Shown here: positions 1-12,461 of the stretch, one piece after another
Position numbering within the stretch: position 1 is the first letter of the stretch
Layout: the number at the start of each line of letters is the position of its first letter
Origin: Ectocarpus siliculosus
Taxonomy: Eukaryota; Sar; Phaeophyceae; Ectocarpales; Ectocarpaceae
Assembly (NCBI GenBank): GCA_000310025.1
Contig: FN649748.1
Coordinates: 2,183,428-2,247,427 of the forward strand
Length of the DNA stretch: 64,000 bases
Reading direction: 5' to 3'
Translations under genes and position numbers: made by a program
The notes under the pieces: model-generated
The model's input: the letters and a program-made list of their open reading frames with translations, nothing else
Told to the model about the DNA's origin: nothing
Databases searched by the model: none

Positions 1-1
1 T

Positions 2-407
2 TGCTGCTCATCCACAGCAGTAGTAACCCTGTGTCTCCATCGAGCTTTCTCGAATGCTAACCACATACTACTCCTATAGAGTCTACAGTAGGCCAACTCC
101 TACAGCATGTGGAATAAAGTAGGACACAGAACTAATGCGGCAGTTTATAAGGTCGTAGTGGGTATATCTCGAATGGGTAGTCTTTCTGTGTGTGTTTTTA
201 TATTAACACATAAACACACACAGAAAGACTACCCATTCGAGATATACCCACTACGACCTTATAAACTGCCGCATTAGTTCTGTGTCCTACTTTATTCCAC
301 ATGCTGTAGGAGTTGGCCTACTGTAGACTCTATAGGAGTAGTATGTGGTTAGCATTCGAGAAAGCTCGATGGAGACACAGGGTTACTACTGCTGTGGATG
401 AGCAGCA
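2..407. repeat. Near-perfect 406-bp palindrome (inverted repeat)
   Basis: Positions i and 409-i are complementary across almost the whole interval. The arms, about 2-197 and 212-407, match base for base wherever I compared them. Only a few mismatches occur, all in the AT-rich centre near 198-211. The inner 45 bp of each arm contain the dispersed repeat core GGTATATCTCGAATGGGTAG found elsewhere in the window. The left arm may continue beyond the window edge. Such a structure could be a foldback transposon or two elements inserted head to head. No open reading frame or target duplication identifies its class. Confidence 0.9.
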
Positions 408-658
408 GCAGAGTACGTATTTTGCACCTATTGGCCACTGTGTGTGCGTTTTAGCTGATGGACAGTACCGGAATACCGATATCTTCTTAGATAGGGAGAT
501 AAACATACCAGGCAAACACGCTCGTAGTAAACAGGCTCTCCCGGCAGGGGGATTCAAGGTTGCGATGCGCCAACGGAGCCAGGGGATATAAATATAATAG
601 TTGCCAAACAAACCAATTATATGTAGTCTACAGTGGAACCAAACAAGTTGTTTGTGGA

Positions 659-689
659 GTACAGCAGGTAGTCTACACTCCTGCTGTAC
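659..689. repeat. Short hairpin-forming inverted repeat
   Basis: GTACAGCAGG at 659-668 pairs perfectly with CCTGCTGTAC at 680-689 around an 11-base loop. It is one of many occurrences of a CTACAGCAGT-like motif in noncoding parts of this window. Confidence 0.6.
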
Positions 690-811
690 GAATGTCATAG
701 GAAAAGGAGTTTGGGTGATCTTACCTCCGCGTGGCCCCACATCATGCTACTTGTCCGCTATGTTGTACAACGAAACGCCTTTCGTGGCCACGCTTGCTTG
801 TCTTTCGAAAG

Positions 812-1066
812 GAGCTTTGTGCTGTGATCGGGCTATACAAATCTCACCCGGAAACACTGGGGCTTGCCGGAGAACAAGGGAAATGTTTGGCCGAACGGGC
901 CAACAAGCTCTGGCAAGAGCTACATGAAGCACAATTTACGGACAAGGACGCCATGGATGTCGAAGATCAAAAACCGGCGGCGACGGAGCCGGACTTGACG
1001 GCCGAACTGCGGGCTACCCCGCAGCAATCCGGGATAACTAATGCTTTCGGGGGCCTGAAAACATAA
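812..1066 (+). CDS. Possible 3' terminal exon of an unrecognised gene (partial)
   Basis: An open frame of 84 codons plus TAA starts directly after a plausible acceptor (pyrimidine-rich, ending TTTCGAAAG). It begins ELCAVIGLYKSHPETLG and ends FGGLKT. The protein is helical and charged (AERANKLWQELHEAQFTDKD, then an acidic Pro/Glu/Thr-rich tail). Its composition resembles real coding sequence rather than random frame, and it lacks the homopolymer runs seen nearby. I do not recognise the family. If genuine, the rest of the gene lies left of the window and the palindrome at 2-407 lies in its last intron. It could equally be a gene fragment carried by the repeat. Confidence 0.4.
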   Translation, partial: ELCAVIGLYKSHPETLGLAGEQGKCLAERANKLWQELHEAQFTDKDAMDVEDQKPAATEPDLTAELRATPQQSGITNAFGGLKT

Positions 1067-4000
1067 ACTTCATTCCAGACGCTCCTTGCAGGTGTGTTTC
1101 CATGTGAGACTCTTAGTCGGTAAACGCGAGAAAGTCGGTACAGCAGCAGTAGTACGATAAAGACGGGCCTGGAGATGGGGACCGTCGAATTCGGGTCGAG
1201 CCTCAATCTCGTATTTTGCATATATGTATTTTGGGCAGAAGGATCAGCCGAAGTCCGCCAATTTCTTAAAACGGATAATATTCCTTGAGGCTTTCGCATC
1301 CTGCTGATTCTCTTATTATTTTTTTCTTTTTTTCTCATTTCTGGCGAAGAAAACAAAACACACCAAGCCACCATGCAGCATACGACGGACAGCTCAGCGT
1401 AGCGAACATTGGGGATTGTGGCAGTACAGCAGCAGTGGGTAGCGCCGCCCGCGGCGGCGCTGGGGGCGGGGGGCGCCGCGGAAGATAACCACTCTCCCCC
1501 CTACCAAATAATTACATGAGGGAACTGCCACATGTAGGGGTGGGAACTGTGGCAGCAGCAGCAGCAGTGGGACGTTTCTTATTCGACGCGCGCCTATCCT
1601 TGTTTCTTGTGTCTTGGGGGTATCGCACTATCATGTTTCGTATTGGGACGTGTCTTCAGCTGTGTAGCCGAGATTGAGCTTTTTCTCTTTGCCCTTTTTT
1701 CTTAGTTTTCGAAAACGTTTGAGCTAATTTTTCTTAACAGATTTTGTCTTTATTGCGGTCCCGTTCTGTGGTACCAGCCAACAACAGGAGTACAGAGCGC
1801 ATGGTACCTCCCCTATGCGTAGAACGTATTGTAGAACCACCCAAACAACTTTCGTTCCACCAAGCATCGCTGCACGAACGGCGAACGAGTAGGGCCAATA
1901 GCTACAGAAGCTACGATAGTGCTATCTGTAGTGGTACGAAAGTAATGCTGGTGTGAAGCCGAACGTGTGTTTGTATCTGAGGAGGGATTTTTCCTCGACT
2001 GAGATGTCGCTCTCTTTCGGCCACCTGCTCCATGTTTATGGTATGTGTCCATATTTTCTGTCATCACGCAGGACGTTTCACCCGGGTCACGAGCGATTGG
2101 ACGATATGCCTTGTCGGCCCTCAATTGGACTGCGACCGATGATGGACATAGACTATGTCAACATGTTCGGAGACGGCAATGCGGCGCCGTTGATCCCGAG
2201 CAATAGCCATCTTCTTTCTAACGAGCACGTTGATCTCTCTCCCTCCCTCGTAGGTTCCCGATTCTATGTTTTGAATTTCTGCATTCATCCCCAGCTTGTG
2301 TGCAAGCGTGAGGAAGGAAGGATTCATGCAACAACTATGCTCGAGGAGGGTGAAACATCGCCAACGAATTTCACTCTTCCATGACAGGCACATGGCGGTG
2401 TGTTCGCCTGCATGGGGGTCAAGGGAGTGAGTATGGGGTGGCTTAGGGAACAAGCGCACCTTCATGGTTTCAAATAGAAGTGCAGTACTGTAGGTGAAAT
2501 GTGAAGTGAATTCAGGTCGCAGGTAGCCTTTGCTTGTTACCTGTGCGCTCGGCCAACAAACAATGAGACTGATGTGCTGCGAAGAAGTAAACGGAAAGTT
2601 GTCTTACATTGATTGGTAGTTTATGCACAGGATGGGTAACACAGTAGTACCGAATTCACGTTTGAGAAGGCCCACCCAAGTTGACAAAAATATAAAAAAA
2701 GGGGGGAATCGTTGTTGTTGTGCTTGTTTTTGTTGTTGTTGTTGCGTTTGATCATTCTTGTCGCGAATGGTCCCCATTACAAAAGAATGTTGTACAACGC
2801 TCGTCGTTTGTGTATGTGTTGTCAAGTTGTTGTCTGGTTCAATTTATATGCATGGATGGGCGCATGTTCTTTTCGCGGAGATTCGTGCGTAGGCTACGAA
2901 TGTATTCTCGTTGGAAGTGCATGGCCATGTCCGTGTGTTTCTTTGCGGTGGACAAGTGGCGGTGTAGCTGTTGGTGTTCTGTGTTTTGTTTGTCCATGTT
3001 TCCGAAGGGAATTTTGCAGGTGAGTTCCTGTGCTCGCAAGGCACTTGATATTCTGAGAGGTTGGGAGGACCCAGGTCAAACCCGCCATGCTATTGTCGCC
3101 ACGTCGTTACCTTTGTAGAGGGCAAAAACAACGAAATTTTCGAACGAAATTGTCCATTTTGAACAATAAATTCCGGTAGTAGTATGCATGCGGACGTCCG
3201 GCCATGCGGATGTGTGAATACAAGTGGTTGGCGTTTCGTTGCTGCTTTCTGAGGTTCACGGTTCACCAGTTCTTTTGTAGAAGACGAACCACCCAGGAAC
3301 GCTCGTTGGAAAGGAATGGCCACGTGTCCGTCAATAAATTGCCCTTCCAATGCGAGGTCCGGTTTCCTTTGAGCGTGCGTGCGTGCGTTGTTGGTTATGA
3401 CGAACGAAGTGTTCTCGAAATCAAACGGCACAAGACTTGTATTGCGCGAACAGTTGGCGTGCGTTTTTTTTGCCGAGACAAGTACTTGCGGAATTCGCCA
3501 AGACTATAAATTGGTCATGGTCACTATTGCACCCACTTGACTTGTTGTCTGCAGCGTCGGCTTAATTTGCTTGTTTTCCAATCTCTGCTGCCTGTCTGTC
3601 GGTACTGGCTGCTTCTTTCACGCCTACCCTACAGCATCAGAGCATCATCAGTAGCATGTAGAAGAAGTCCTCTGTGTTAGACTAAACGATTGTTGTACGT
3701 TTCACTAGTGCGGGCCGTTCTGTTCTTCAGGCTGTATGTTGTAGCGCCATGTCCTATGAACGAAACAATCTCATGTGCCACACGAGATTATTTTTGGCAC
3801 CAAACACAGCTCGGTACGACAGGAGGGCACAAAGCGCAAACATTCCCAGGGATGATGACACATTGCGCACGGCAACACAAACGCAAGCAGCAGTGCGCTG
3901 AGCATGCCACATTCAACCGCAGCACCGCACCTGGTGACCTTCGGGAATGATTCGGACAACCGTTCGGCTGCAAGGGTACACAGAGCACTGCCGACAACGC

Positions 4001-4706
4001 GCGTGCCAGGAGCACGTACCTAATACCTTCCTCTCTTCTCCAAGCTATGGCTGCCCGCCTTCACTGCTGGATGTGACTACCAAGGTATATCGGGGTGCGT
4101 GCGACAACTTCGTTCGCACGTTCTTGCCAAACGTGACGGCCTAAGTCTGAAGACCAGGCCTTGAAATTATGCTATTCGCATATCATCTGCGTTTGCCCCG
4201 GTAAATACTGCACTTGGGTGTGAATCTTGCCTTGGTAGTGATTTCCTCGAAGTGCCGAACAATGTGACCCGCTGTCGGCTACGCTACCTTCCCTGCGGAG
4301 TGGCACTCAATCAAACCAGAGACCATCATATGATTGATCATATCCGGATGGAGGCCGAAGTGGCTGGGAAACAACAAGATAGAAGGTTCTCTTGTCTGGC
4401 TCGGAGAGGACTTGAGCACCGGAGCCTATGGACACCACGAATGCCGTTGTTAGATTGAAATAGGTAAACACAACATGCGAGTGTACATCTCCTTCCTGGC
4501 TTCACTACAGAGATACGATGAACGGGCGCAGTTATCTCCATCATTGCACGAAAACTTTGAGGTCGGCTGGAACATGCCACAAGATACGCCAGGGTGCGTC
4601 CGTGGCCCTCCGCATTCCCTCTGCCTTCACCAACTCATACCGCCAACACAAGGGGCAACTAGAGCGCTTTCCCGACGTAGCAGCCTCGATCGTGTGAATA
4701 AAACTC
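1067..4706. other. Intergenic stretch with no recognisable gene
   Basis: No frame here gave a recognisable domain or a convincing chain of splice-compatible exons. Visible items are a GC-rich 21-bp hairpin near 1441-1465 (AGCGCCGCC and GGCGGCGCT), a short CAG run at 1555-1567, and a GTT-rich tract at about 2710-2750. The right part includes the 3' flank of the ADSL gene, which ends at 4707 on the minus strand. Confidence 0.5.
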
Positions 4707-7700
4707 TTAGACGTTGACGTCGTCGACGTTCTCCTCTTTTAGCAATGCCTGATGCTTGTCGAGGATGGGATCCACGCACTCCGCCAGAAACTCGTCCACC
4801 TGCAACGTTATCGAAAAAGAGACAGGATCACGTGATTGCCCCGCCACCTAATGCACGAAAGCGCGACAACAGCAGGTTCACAAGGCACAAACCCGAGCAA
4901 CCGACCATCCAACACGACAGGCAAAACACGTCCCAAGTGCTACGCCACTATTGGAACGGCGAGACAAACTAAATATGCACAGACCTGTTCTGGGCTTCTG
5001 CCGATGAAGAGAGAAGGGTCGATTAGAGACGCCAGCTTCTCCCCGTGCACCGCCTCGAAAGCTGGGTCTCCAGCGACTCGGTCCATCAGGTCGTTCGGCT
5101 TACCCTCCCCCTTGACCGCCATGCCCGCCGCCATCGAATGCACGCGGATCTTCTCGTGTAAGTCCTGCCTGTCCCCGCCGGCCTGGTGTCGCGAAGTCGC
5201 CAGCGTGGAAGGATTATTGGATCCCAGTGTGAAGAAAGCAAGTGATGTGGTTAATGCAAACTCAGAGGGAAAGCATGCTGCCTTTCTCACATCGCCGCGC
5301 TGCTGATGCAATTCTCCATTGAACGGGGCATGGACGTCGGTGGGATGTCAAGATTTGGCCCTTTGCTCTCCGGGTCCGGCACGCAACGTTTCGACATTTC
5401 GATCATTGACTGTGGTGCTCGTCCGCCAGATGATTCGATTCGCTACAGGAGTGAGCCATCGAATTTACCACCAACCAAACCATGGGAGGGCTTGCGGTCA
5501 AGAAAGGGGAGAACTTAGACATGGATGTGGCATGGATCCCTCTTATGTAACCGTTCCACTACGTCCACCATTGAGTCGCCAGCTTCACTGAGAGCCGTGG
5601 GACTCCAATCAAAAGCACAAATATCGCACCTTGACGCAGGCCATCAGAATGTTCTCGGTGGCCATGAAGGGTAGCTCGGCCATGACTCGAGCCCGCACAA
5701 CCCCAGGCCACACGTGCATGCCATCTGCGATGTTGGTCAGCAGGGTGACGATGACGTCGGCAGATAGGAACCCCTCCGGCAGATACATCTGGCGGTTACC
5801 ACGGCGAAAAGCAGCGATTGATCAATGTCGCGCACCGCCAAATTGTATTCAACACGGGAACGAACGCTTCAGGTTCTCAAATGGCAAGGAAAGCAACGCA
5901 AACAGCGCGAAAGGTCATACCACAGTTTACCTGACGAGGCGCATGACAGGCGACGAGCTGTATCGCAAACGCTATTGTGATGCGTGCTCTAGCAGGGTTG
6001 CTCGCCACAAGGCACGGGCACGACCATGAGTGCCCCACGAAATAATCAGGGATATTCTCGGGGGCCGCGGCCTTGGAATACGCTGTTTTTTCAAACTCGC
6101 GAATTGTTTACTTCAATTTCCTCCTCTACTACGGTAGTAGCAAGCTGAACAGATCGCAGTCGCTCTGCTGCAACGACGCGACAAAACGACCGAGTCCACC
6201 CTTTTCTGGTATGCTCATTCGAGTTTATGAAGCGACGCTGCTTGGCCCGACGGAATGGCCTGGTACATGCTGTTCATCTGGCCTACCACTACAAGCAGGT
6301 GTATCGACTTGGCCGACTGCATAACCCCTTCTTTACTCACCCGGCGAATGGCGCTGTCGTCGAGGGTGCGCTCGAACCACTGAGATGCGTGTGTCTGCGC
6401 CGCCATCGCAGGAAGTCCCATGAGATATCGCGCCAAGGAGCACGTGCGTTCGCAGCGCATCGGGTTGCGCTTGTAGGCCATCGCACTCGACCCGATCTGA
6501 ACAGATTTATGAAAACCGGATGGAACCAAGCGAACGTTGTCGATCATCGAAGTCAAGAAGCAAAACCAACAAGTTCAAGCTTCTCTTGAAGTTGAGCGGC
6601 GTGGGAAGATCTACCCATCGACTACCCGGACACCTTAGATGAGACTCAAATGAACCCGTTGTCGAGCTGACCCAAAACTCAACAGCACCAAGGATGTCAG
6701 GGGCACGCTTCGAACCAGCAACGACCGCGATGGAACGATTCTTCGATTTGATGAAATATTTTAACAACCTCCGGTCAAGAAGCTGTCAAGCGACCGGTGT
6801 TCGAAAGGCCAGGCAGCCCCAGCAAGCGAACCTTGAATCGCTTCCAAGAAAGAGAAAACCCCGTTCGCACCTACACCAACTTCCCACACCAGCCAAGCCA
6901 AACGTATCACCCGACCACAAACCTGCGTCTTGGCAAAGGGCTCCTCGACCTCCTTCAGGTTGGCAAGGAGTCGAACGTCGCCGCACATCTTGTACGCCGA
7001 CTGAGCGACGCCGCTCAGCACCGTCAACACCTATCAATCGTGTCAGGCACCCGCAGCCCGATTTTTCAGAAAGGATGGCACAGAGAAGGTTGGCGTCTTG
7101 CCGAATTCACAGGGGCGTGACATAGCTCAACGCAGTGTGGACGGGGAGTGTTGTTTCACGCCCAGCCGTGTTCCGCTGCCGGAGTCGCAGCGACAACCGC
7201 GATCTTCACTCTCCGCGCAAAATTTCCACGAACCAGGTCGAAGCGTTTTCTGAAAATTAAACTTCACATTCATCGGCGGCTGCGAATTTGACGGCACGAA
7301 AGTTCGTGCATGGTTCGAATGCAACGCAGAACACGTATGGCATCAAACATGGACTGCGACATGGTTCACCTGGTAGTCTATCTTGCGGCTGTACGTCTGC
7401 CCGCTGACCGGGATCCACTTGTCGAAGCCCATCAGCTCCACCACTCGCCGGTTCAAAGTCTTCACCTGAAGAAGTGCAATCGAGGACGAAGCGCGAGAAA
7501 AGAGACTACCTTTCGTTGTGCTCGTTGGGGTATTGCAACATCTCACTTTCGTCGGTATCAAGAAGAATTTCATGTGCAAAAAAACGAGAGAGAAACTACT
7601 CCAGGGATGCCGTGCCGACAATGCAAGAGGAGGCCGTTCGACTTCGTAGCACAGACGATGCTGTGATCAAAATACTGTGGCACACTGCACGCCACGCAGA

Positions 7701-10666
7701 CGTGTACGTCTACAAATTGTGGTGCCAATGTGACCGAAACCTTGTTGCCTAAGATGGCCGCCGGGAAGCTGGAAGAAAGCGCATTGAAAAACAACAACTT
7801 GGACACTACACCACACATGAAAAAAAAGTCATGTGCGTACGGCCATTGACGTGTTCGCCCTCTGAGTCGCTGGCCAGCGCTTCACGCCCCTATAATACGG
7901 CCGAGCACCGTAAAAAAACTACCGCAAATTATGGTCGCACGTCCAAGGCCTGCCGACAGGCACGGTACCAGGACATCCCCACGGGCAGAACAGAATGTTG
8001 CGTTTGGTCAAAGTAGATGCGACTTCCCCACGCGCGTTTGGGCACGCGCTGGTGTTACAGGCTGCAGGGATCACCTTGTCGTGGTCACCGTCAAAAAGCT
8101 GAAGGAAGGTGGCCTGCGTGCCTGTGGTCCCCTTGACGCCCCTCATCGGCAGATCCTCGATGCACCGTTCCAAGGCGGCCACATCCAGGACGAAGTCCTA
8201 AACGAGAAGAAGGCGGGAAGAGAAAACAAGAACAAGGGAGTGCGGGAGTACGGCAAGTTGCAGCAGTGCACGTGCGGTTAGCGGCAGCTTCTTAACCACG
8301 AGCGACGGACGACACGGTGGTACAAGAACGGCGCGACCTGCTTCAGCATGAGGGAGACCAGGGGCAGCGAGGCCGAGCGAGGGGGGGCAGCCGCTGCGTC
8401 GCTCATCGGCGATAAAACGAGCGAGCCACAACGACCGGTACGTCGTGGTCGAGATCCCAGACAGAAGACTGTTGCAGGAACCACGTCCACCTGTACCTTA
8501 GCTGGACCCCCTTGCCGATCTGCACCAACACACTCTGCGTTTCTTGTCCTCATCGTGCCGATGAAACCTCGACACCAGCGACCACCTTCAAAAAGCTCCA
8601 CTTTTTTTTTATTCTCCAACCTCTCCTTCAAAGCAGAACATCAACGCTCGCCCAAACCGCCCACGTCAACACCATGTGTGCCCACACCATAAACACCGTT
8701 CACAGAAAAAAATGATGCATTGGGAAAGCTTTTTTCGGGTGTGGTGACGTGTACCTGCATCCAAAGTGTGGCGCGCTTCCCCACGGTGGTGAGCTGTGCC
8801 GGCTGGTAGTGAGTGAACCCGAGGGTGGGCAGGGCGCGGTGCTCGGCGGCGAAGGCCTTCATCACGTCCAAAAACTTCACGAGCTTGCGCCGGAGCAGGA
8901 GGAGGGCGTCGCGGATCTGAACAATGTCAGTGTTGTCTCCGACGAAGCACGACGTCGCTCCCAGGTGGATGATCGGCATGGCCTGGCAGCACAACAAGCG
9001 GAAGAGGGCGAGTTCAGACGCAAGACCCGACAGCAGTAACAGGAGTGAGGAAAGCACAGTACTCTCGCGAGTTAGTTCATCGCGGTTGAGCGCCAGGTTT
9101 GCTCAAGTGCCAGACGCCATCTCGACCACCCATTTTAAAAAGCAAATTGCGACACACGAGTCCAATGCCGAACAGCACGGGACAGAAGTGAGTTGAATCT
9201 TCCCCACACGAAAAAATAGACGTCAGGCATGGATTGCGCTGCTCAATTCTTGCCAGGGGGACACCGTCTCACCAACACGGGGATGGTCTTGGCTGACTGG
9301 GGTCGACTAAAACCGGGGAGCATACGTGAAGCGCATGGATATATCATGAATGTGACCCTCGAGTGGGAAAGATCGTGGAATTTGTATTCTACGAGACACC
9401 AAACAAAAACTTCCACAAAAAAGGCCCAGCGTCCACTAGAGAAAAAAACAACGGGAGGTTTAGGCTTTAAACTGGATGAAGGTGCATCTTAAGGGCGAGG
9501 AACGTGGGCTGGTTCGGAATGGTGTGGAAAACAACCGGGCCAACCTTGGGGCAAACGTGGCCGAAGGCATGCACGTGGCCCATGACGTCGTGCCTGAACT
9601 CGGCTTCCTTCTTAGCGGCGTAGTCCCAGTCAATGTTGTCGACCTGGGAACGCATCTCCTCAAGCTGCTCGTCCGTGATGTCCAGCCCTGATGAAACGCA
9701 CAATACGCACACGATCGCAAATCGAATGGGCACGTGACGCACCGTACTGCTTCCTAAAAACTAATTAAACAGTCAGTCGTGTCTAGACAGGTCCAGCGTA
9801 TGGTGACCCATGCACAAAAAAGCGTTGCACTCAAAAACACTCGATGTCATAGGCGGAACACACCGTTCCTCCAGGACATGATCACGCTCGTGTCTCTCGA
9901 CTGTATTGGTAAGCACAATATTGTGCCCAATAATTGGTGACAGTCAACTGCATCAAAAACGTGCAACGCACTCACCCAGCTCCTTCTCGGCCGTGGCGAG
10001 GGCAATCCATAGCAGCCGCCACGTGCGGAATTTCTTGACCGGCGACCACACGAAGCTCATCTCCTTTGATGCATACCTGTTGTCCATGCGTGCACATCGG
10101 ACGTGAGATGTCCACGCGCACTCCAAGGTTCATCACGAAGAATGCGTTTTGTCAGGGATCCGCGGGGCAAGGCCACCTACATCATGGTCTACCTGTTGTC
10201 CAACCACCAAGCAATCACGCAATTCGAAGCCCACCGCCGACCTCCAAAACAAAAGTTGCCCACACACCCGTCTCACAAGTTATTCTCCGGGTGCAGCTCA
10301 CCATCAAGCGCGCGAATCGCCAACCACTTCGCGGCGCTTTGCGCTTGGTGCACTGCCAGTGAAAGCCGCGTGTGCCCCATCCCGCCGTGGAAAAACATGC
10401 CAGGGACCTACCAAAACGACTTGGGTCAAGTGCTTCACGCATACGTACAAGCACAATAGACAGTCGATAGTGCTACGATGCGTTGGTCAAGACTCAATTC
10501 ATGGTGCCAACCATATCGTGTTTTCACGTCGCGCTATTATAATAGATAGTACGTGAACATTTTCTATCACCTCTCACCGTTGGACCAAAGGATGCTCGTA
10601 GGCAACCTTTCCCCCCTCTGCAGGCGGCGCCGCTCCGGCCGCCAGCAAGCTTTCCAATGAGGCCAT
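4707..10666 (-). CDS. ADSL: Adenylosuccinate lyase (PurB/ADSL), complete, 11 exons
   Basis: Fumarase-superfamily enzyme of purine synthesis. It splits SAICAR to AICAR plus fumarate, and adenylosuccinate to AMP plus fumarate; active enzymes are homotetramers. Coding exons (plus coordinates, read right to left) are 10578-10666, 9976-10076, 9545-9687, 8755-8982, 8075-8197, 7370-7465, 6923-7030, 6341-6496, 5630-5788, 4985-5182 and 4707-4799. All introns are GT-AG and every junction keeps phase, giving 497 aa (human enzyme 484 aa). Family landmarks in order are [12 protein letters not shown] near the N-terminus, [40 protein letters not shown] with a catalytic His near 169, [24 protein letters not shown], and the signature loop [11 protein letters not shown] (Ser299-Ser300). 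It ends VDDVNV. The ATG at 10666 aligns best with the family. In-frame ATGs at 10723 and 10795 would only add an unconserved leader. Confidence 0.97.
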
Positions 10667-12102
10667 TGCTCCGCTGGTGTTAATGCCGTGCTGCCAATTA
10701 TGAGAGCAGCCGAGCGGTATCATACCATACAAAGCTGATACCCCGCGCGTGGGCTTGAGGGCGTGCTGCTTGATCAAGGGAGGCACATGGGGCAACTCAA
10801 GATATCGCCAGTCGGGATAGAGATAACAATTCCTGGTATGATATGCGTTAGGTATGTGTATATTTGTGCAACGAAATCAACGACGAGGGGACAAAGAGGA
10901 GCCACCTCCACTTATAGACTTCGTGAGAGCGATGCTTGCACACGGCCGGCGTCGTGAAGCTGCAGCAGCGCTAGAGATAAGTGCCTGTAAGGCGGGACTG
11001 GCCGAAAGCTGCGGAGTACAAGGATTAGCAGGGGCAACAGAGCCGTTGCACCGATTCCAGATGATCGCGTAACCTCTGTCAGGTGCGGCCGGCCGTTCGC
11101 ATCTAAGTTTACCGGAACACTCGATGCTGTACCAAGCAAGCACTAAATGTAGTCTAGACTACTGCAGACCCACGGAGTTTCGCCTTGCTGCTGTGGTATA
11201 CCGGAGAATACGGCACGCTGTACGTTGCTACCGCGACGGATTACCACGACTGCAACGTTTAGAGCTCCATCAAAGTGTTTGGGACATACTGTAGCATTAC
11301 ACGGCTGGCTGACACACACAGCTGAAAGTCGCGATCTGTAGGTGATATCGAATGATTCCCTCATGATCCACGAGGGAGCAAGCTGTTGTCTACCTGTATG
11401 CATATGTATTCAGAGGGCAACGTACTTGTAACCTACATCATATCATACGGTGCTGCTTGCGGTGCGTGAGAGATGGAGCTTGATCGCCCGCTTGTGCAAA
11501 ATAAAAGAAAGGATGCAAGGATGCTTCGGGTCGTCATTGAAGCACATAGGCCGGCGAGCAAGCAACCACGGCTATGGCATGACGACACCACCATTCACAT
11601 CGTTGTGCCGATGCTTAGTGCGGTGTGGGTTGTCAGCGTAGTGTGGGCCGGTGCAAAAGAGGGCTTTGCGTCGTTGCCCTTCAAGTTGTATTTGCATCTG
11701 TGTGGGAGAGACATCGATCGCCTCGTCTCGAAGCGGAGTGCAGGCGACTCCTCGCGAACGACACCTGCAAGCAAACCGCCTAGATGATCCCAGAATAGTT
11801 CGACTTACCTTCGTACGTGTATCACTAGCAAGGGCGTGATTACCACGCTGTGCTGCAGGCTGGGCACGATGCTGCGTCTCCGATGAGGTGCAGGTGCAAG
11901 GTGTGTGGTGTGCATGTGCTCGCTCGGACCCCCTGCCTCATTCGCACGAAATCGCGGAGCCTCTGCGGGACTGTTGACTATCGTACGCGGAGCCTCCGAC
12001 GGCCTCATTTTCTAACTTTTAAAGCGTGAACGTGCATCTAACACAGAGCAGTGATAGCCAAGTAGTAGCACCACCGCGCCCGTTACAGCTGACCCACCAA
12101 CC
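10667..12102. other. Divergent intergenic region between ADSL and the ankyrin gene
   Basis: About 1.4 kb separates the ADSL start (10666, minus) from the ankyrin gene start (12103, plus), so both promoters should lie here. I saw no convincing TATA box or gene. A short palindromic TAGTCTAGACTA sits at about 11151-11162. Confidence 0.5.
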
Positions 12103-12426
12103 ATGGACTACGCTCCAGATACACCTACGGCCGGCTACGAGCGCTACGTGAGCGAGAGCGAGAGCACGGACGGAGAAGGCGATGTCTCTGGCGGGCAGAG
12201 AAAATCGAAAGTGCCAGCAGCAGCAACGGCCGGATTTGAGACAGCAGCACCGGGCGAGGGAGAGCGCAACAACGAGAGCCACCGCCACGGCAGGGTATCT
12301 CTTGCTTCTCCGGCGTCGACGGCTTCGATCTTCTCGAGACTGGCCGCCAGCTGGAAGAAGGGGAGCAACAGTGCCAGGGGTACCAAGCGGACGAACGGCA
12401 TAACACACCGTCGCGACAACAAACAC

Positions 12427-12461
<35 letters not shown>

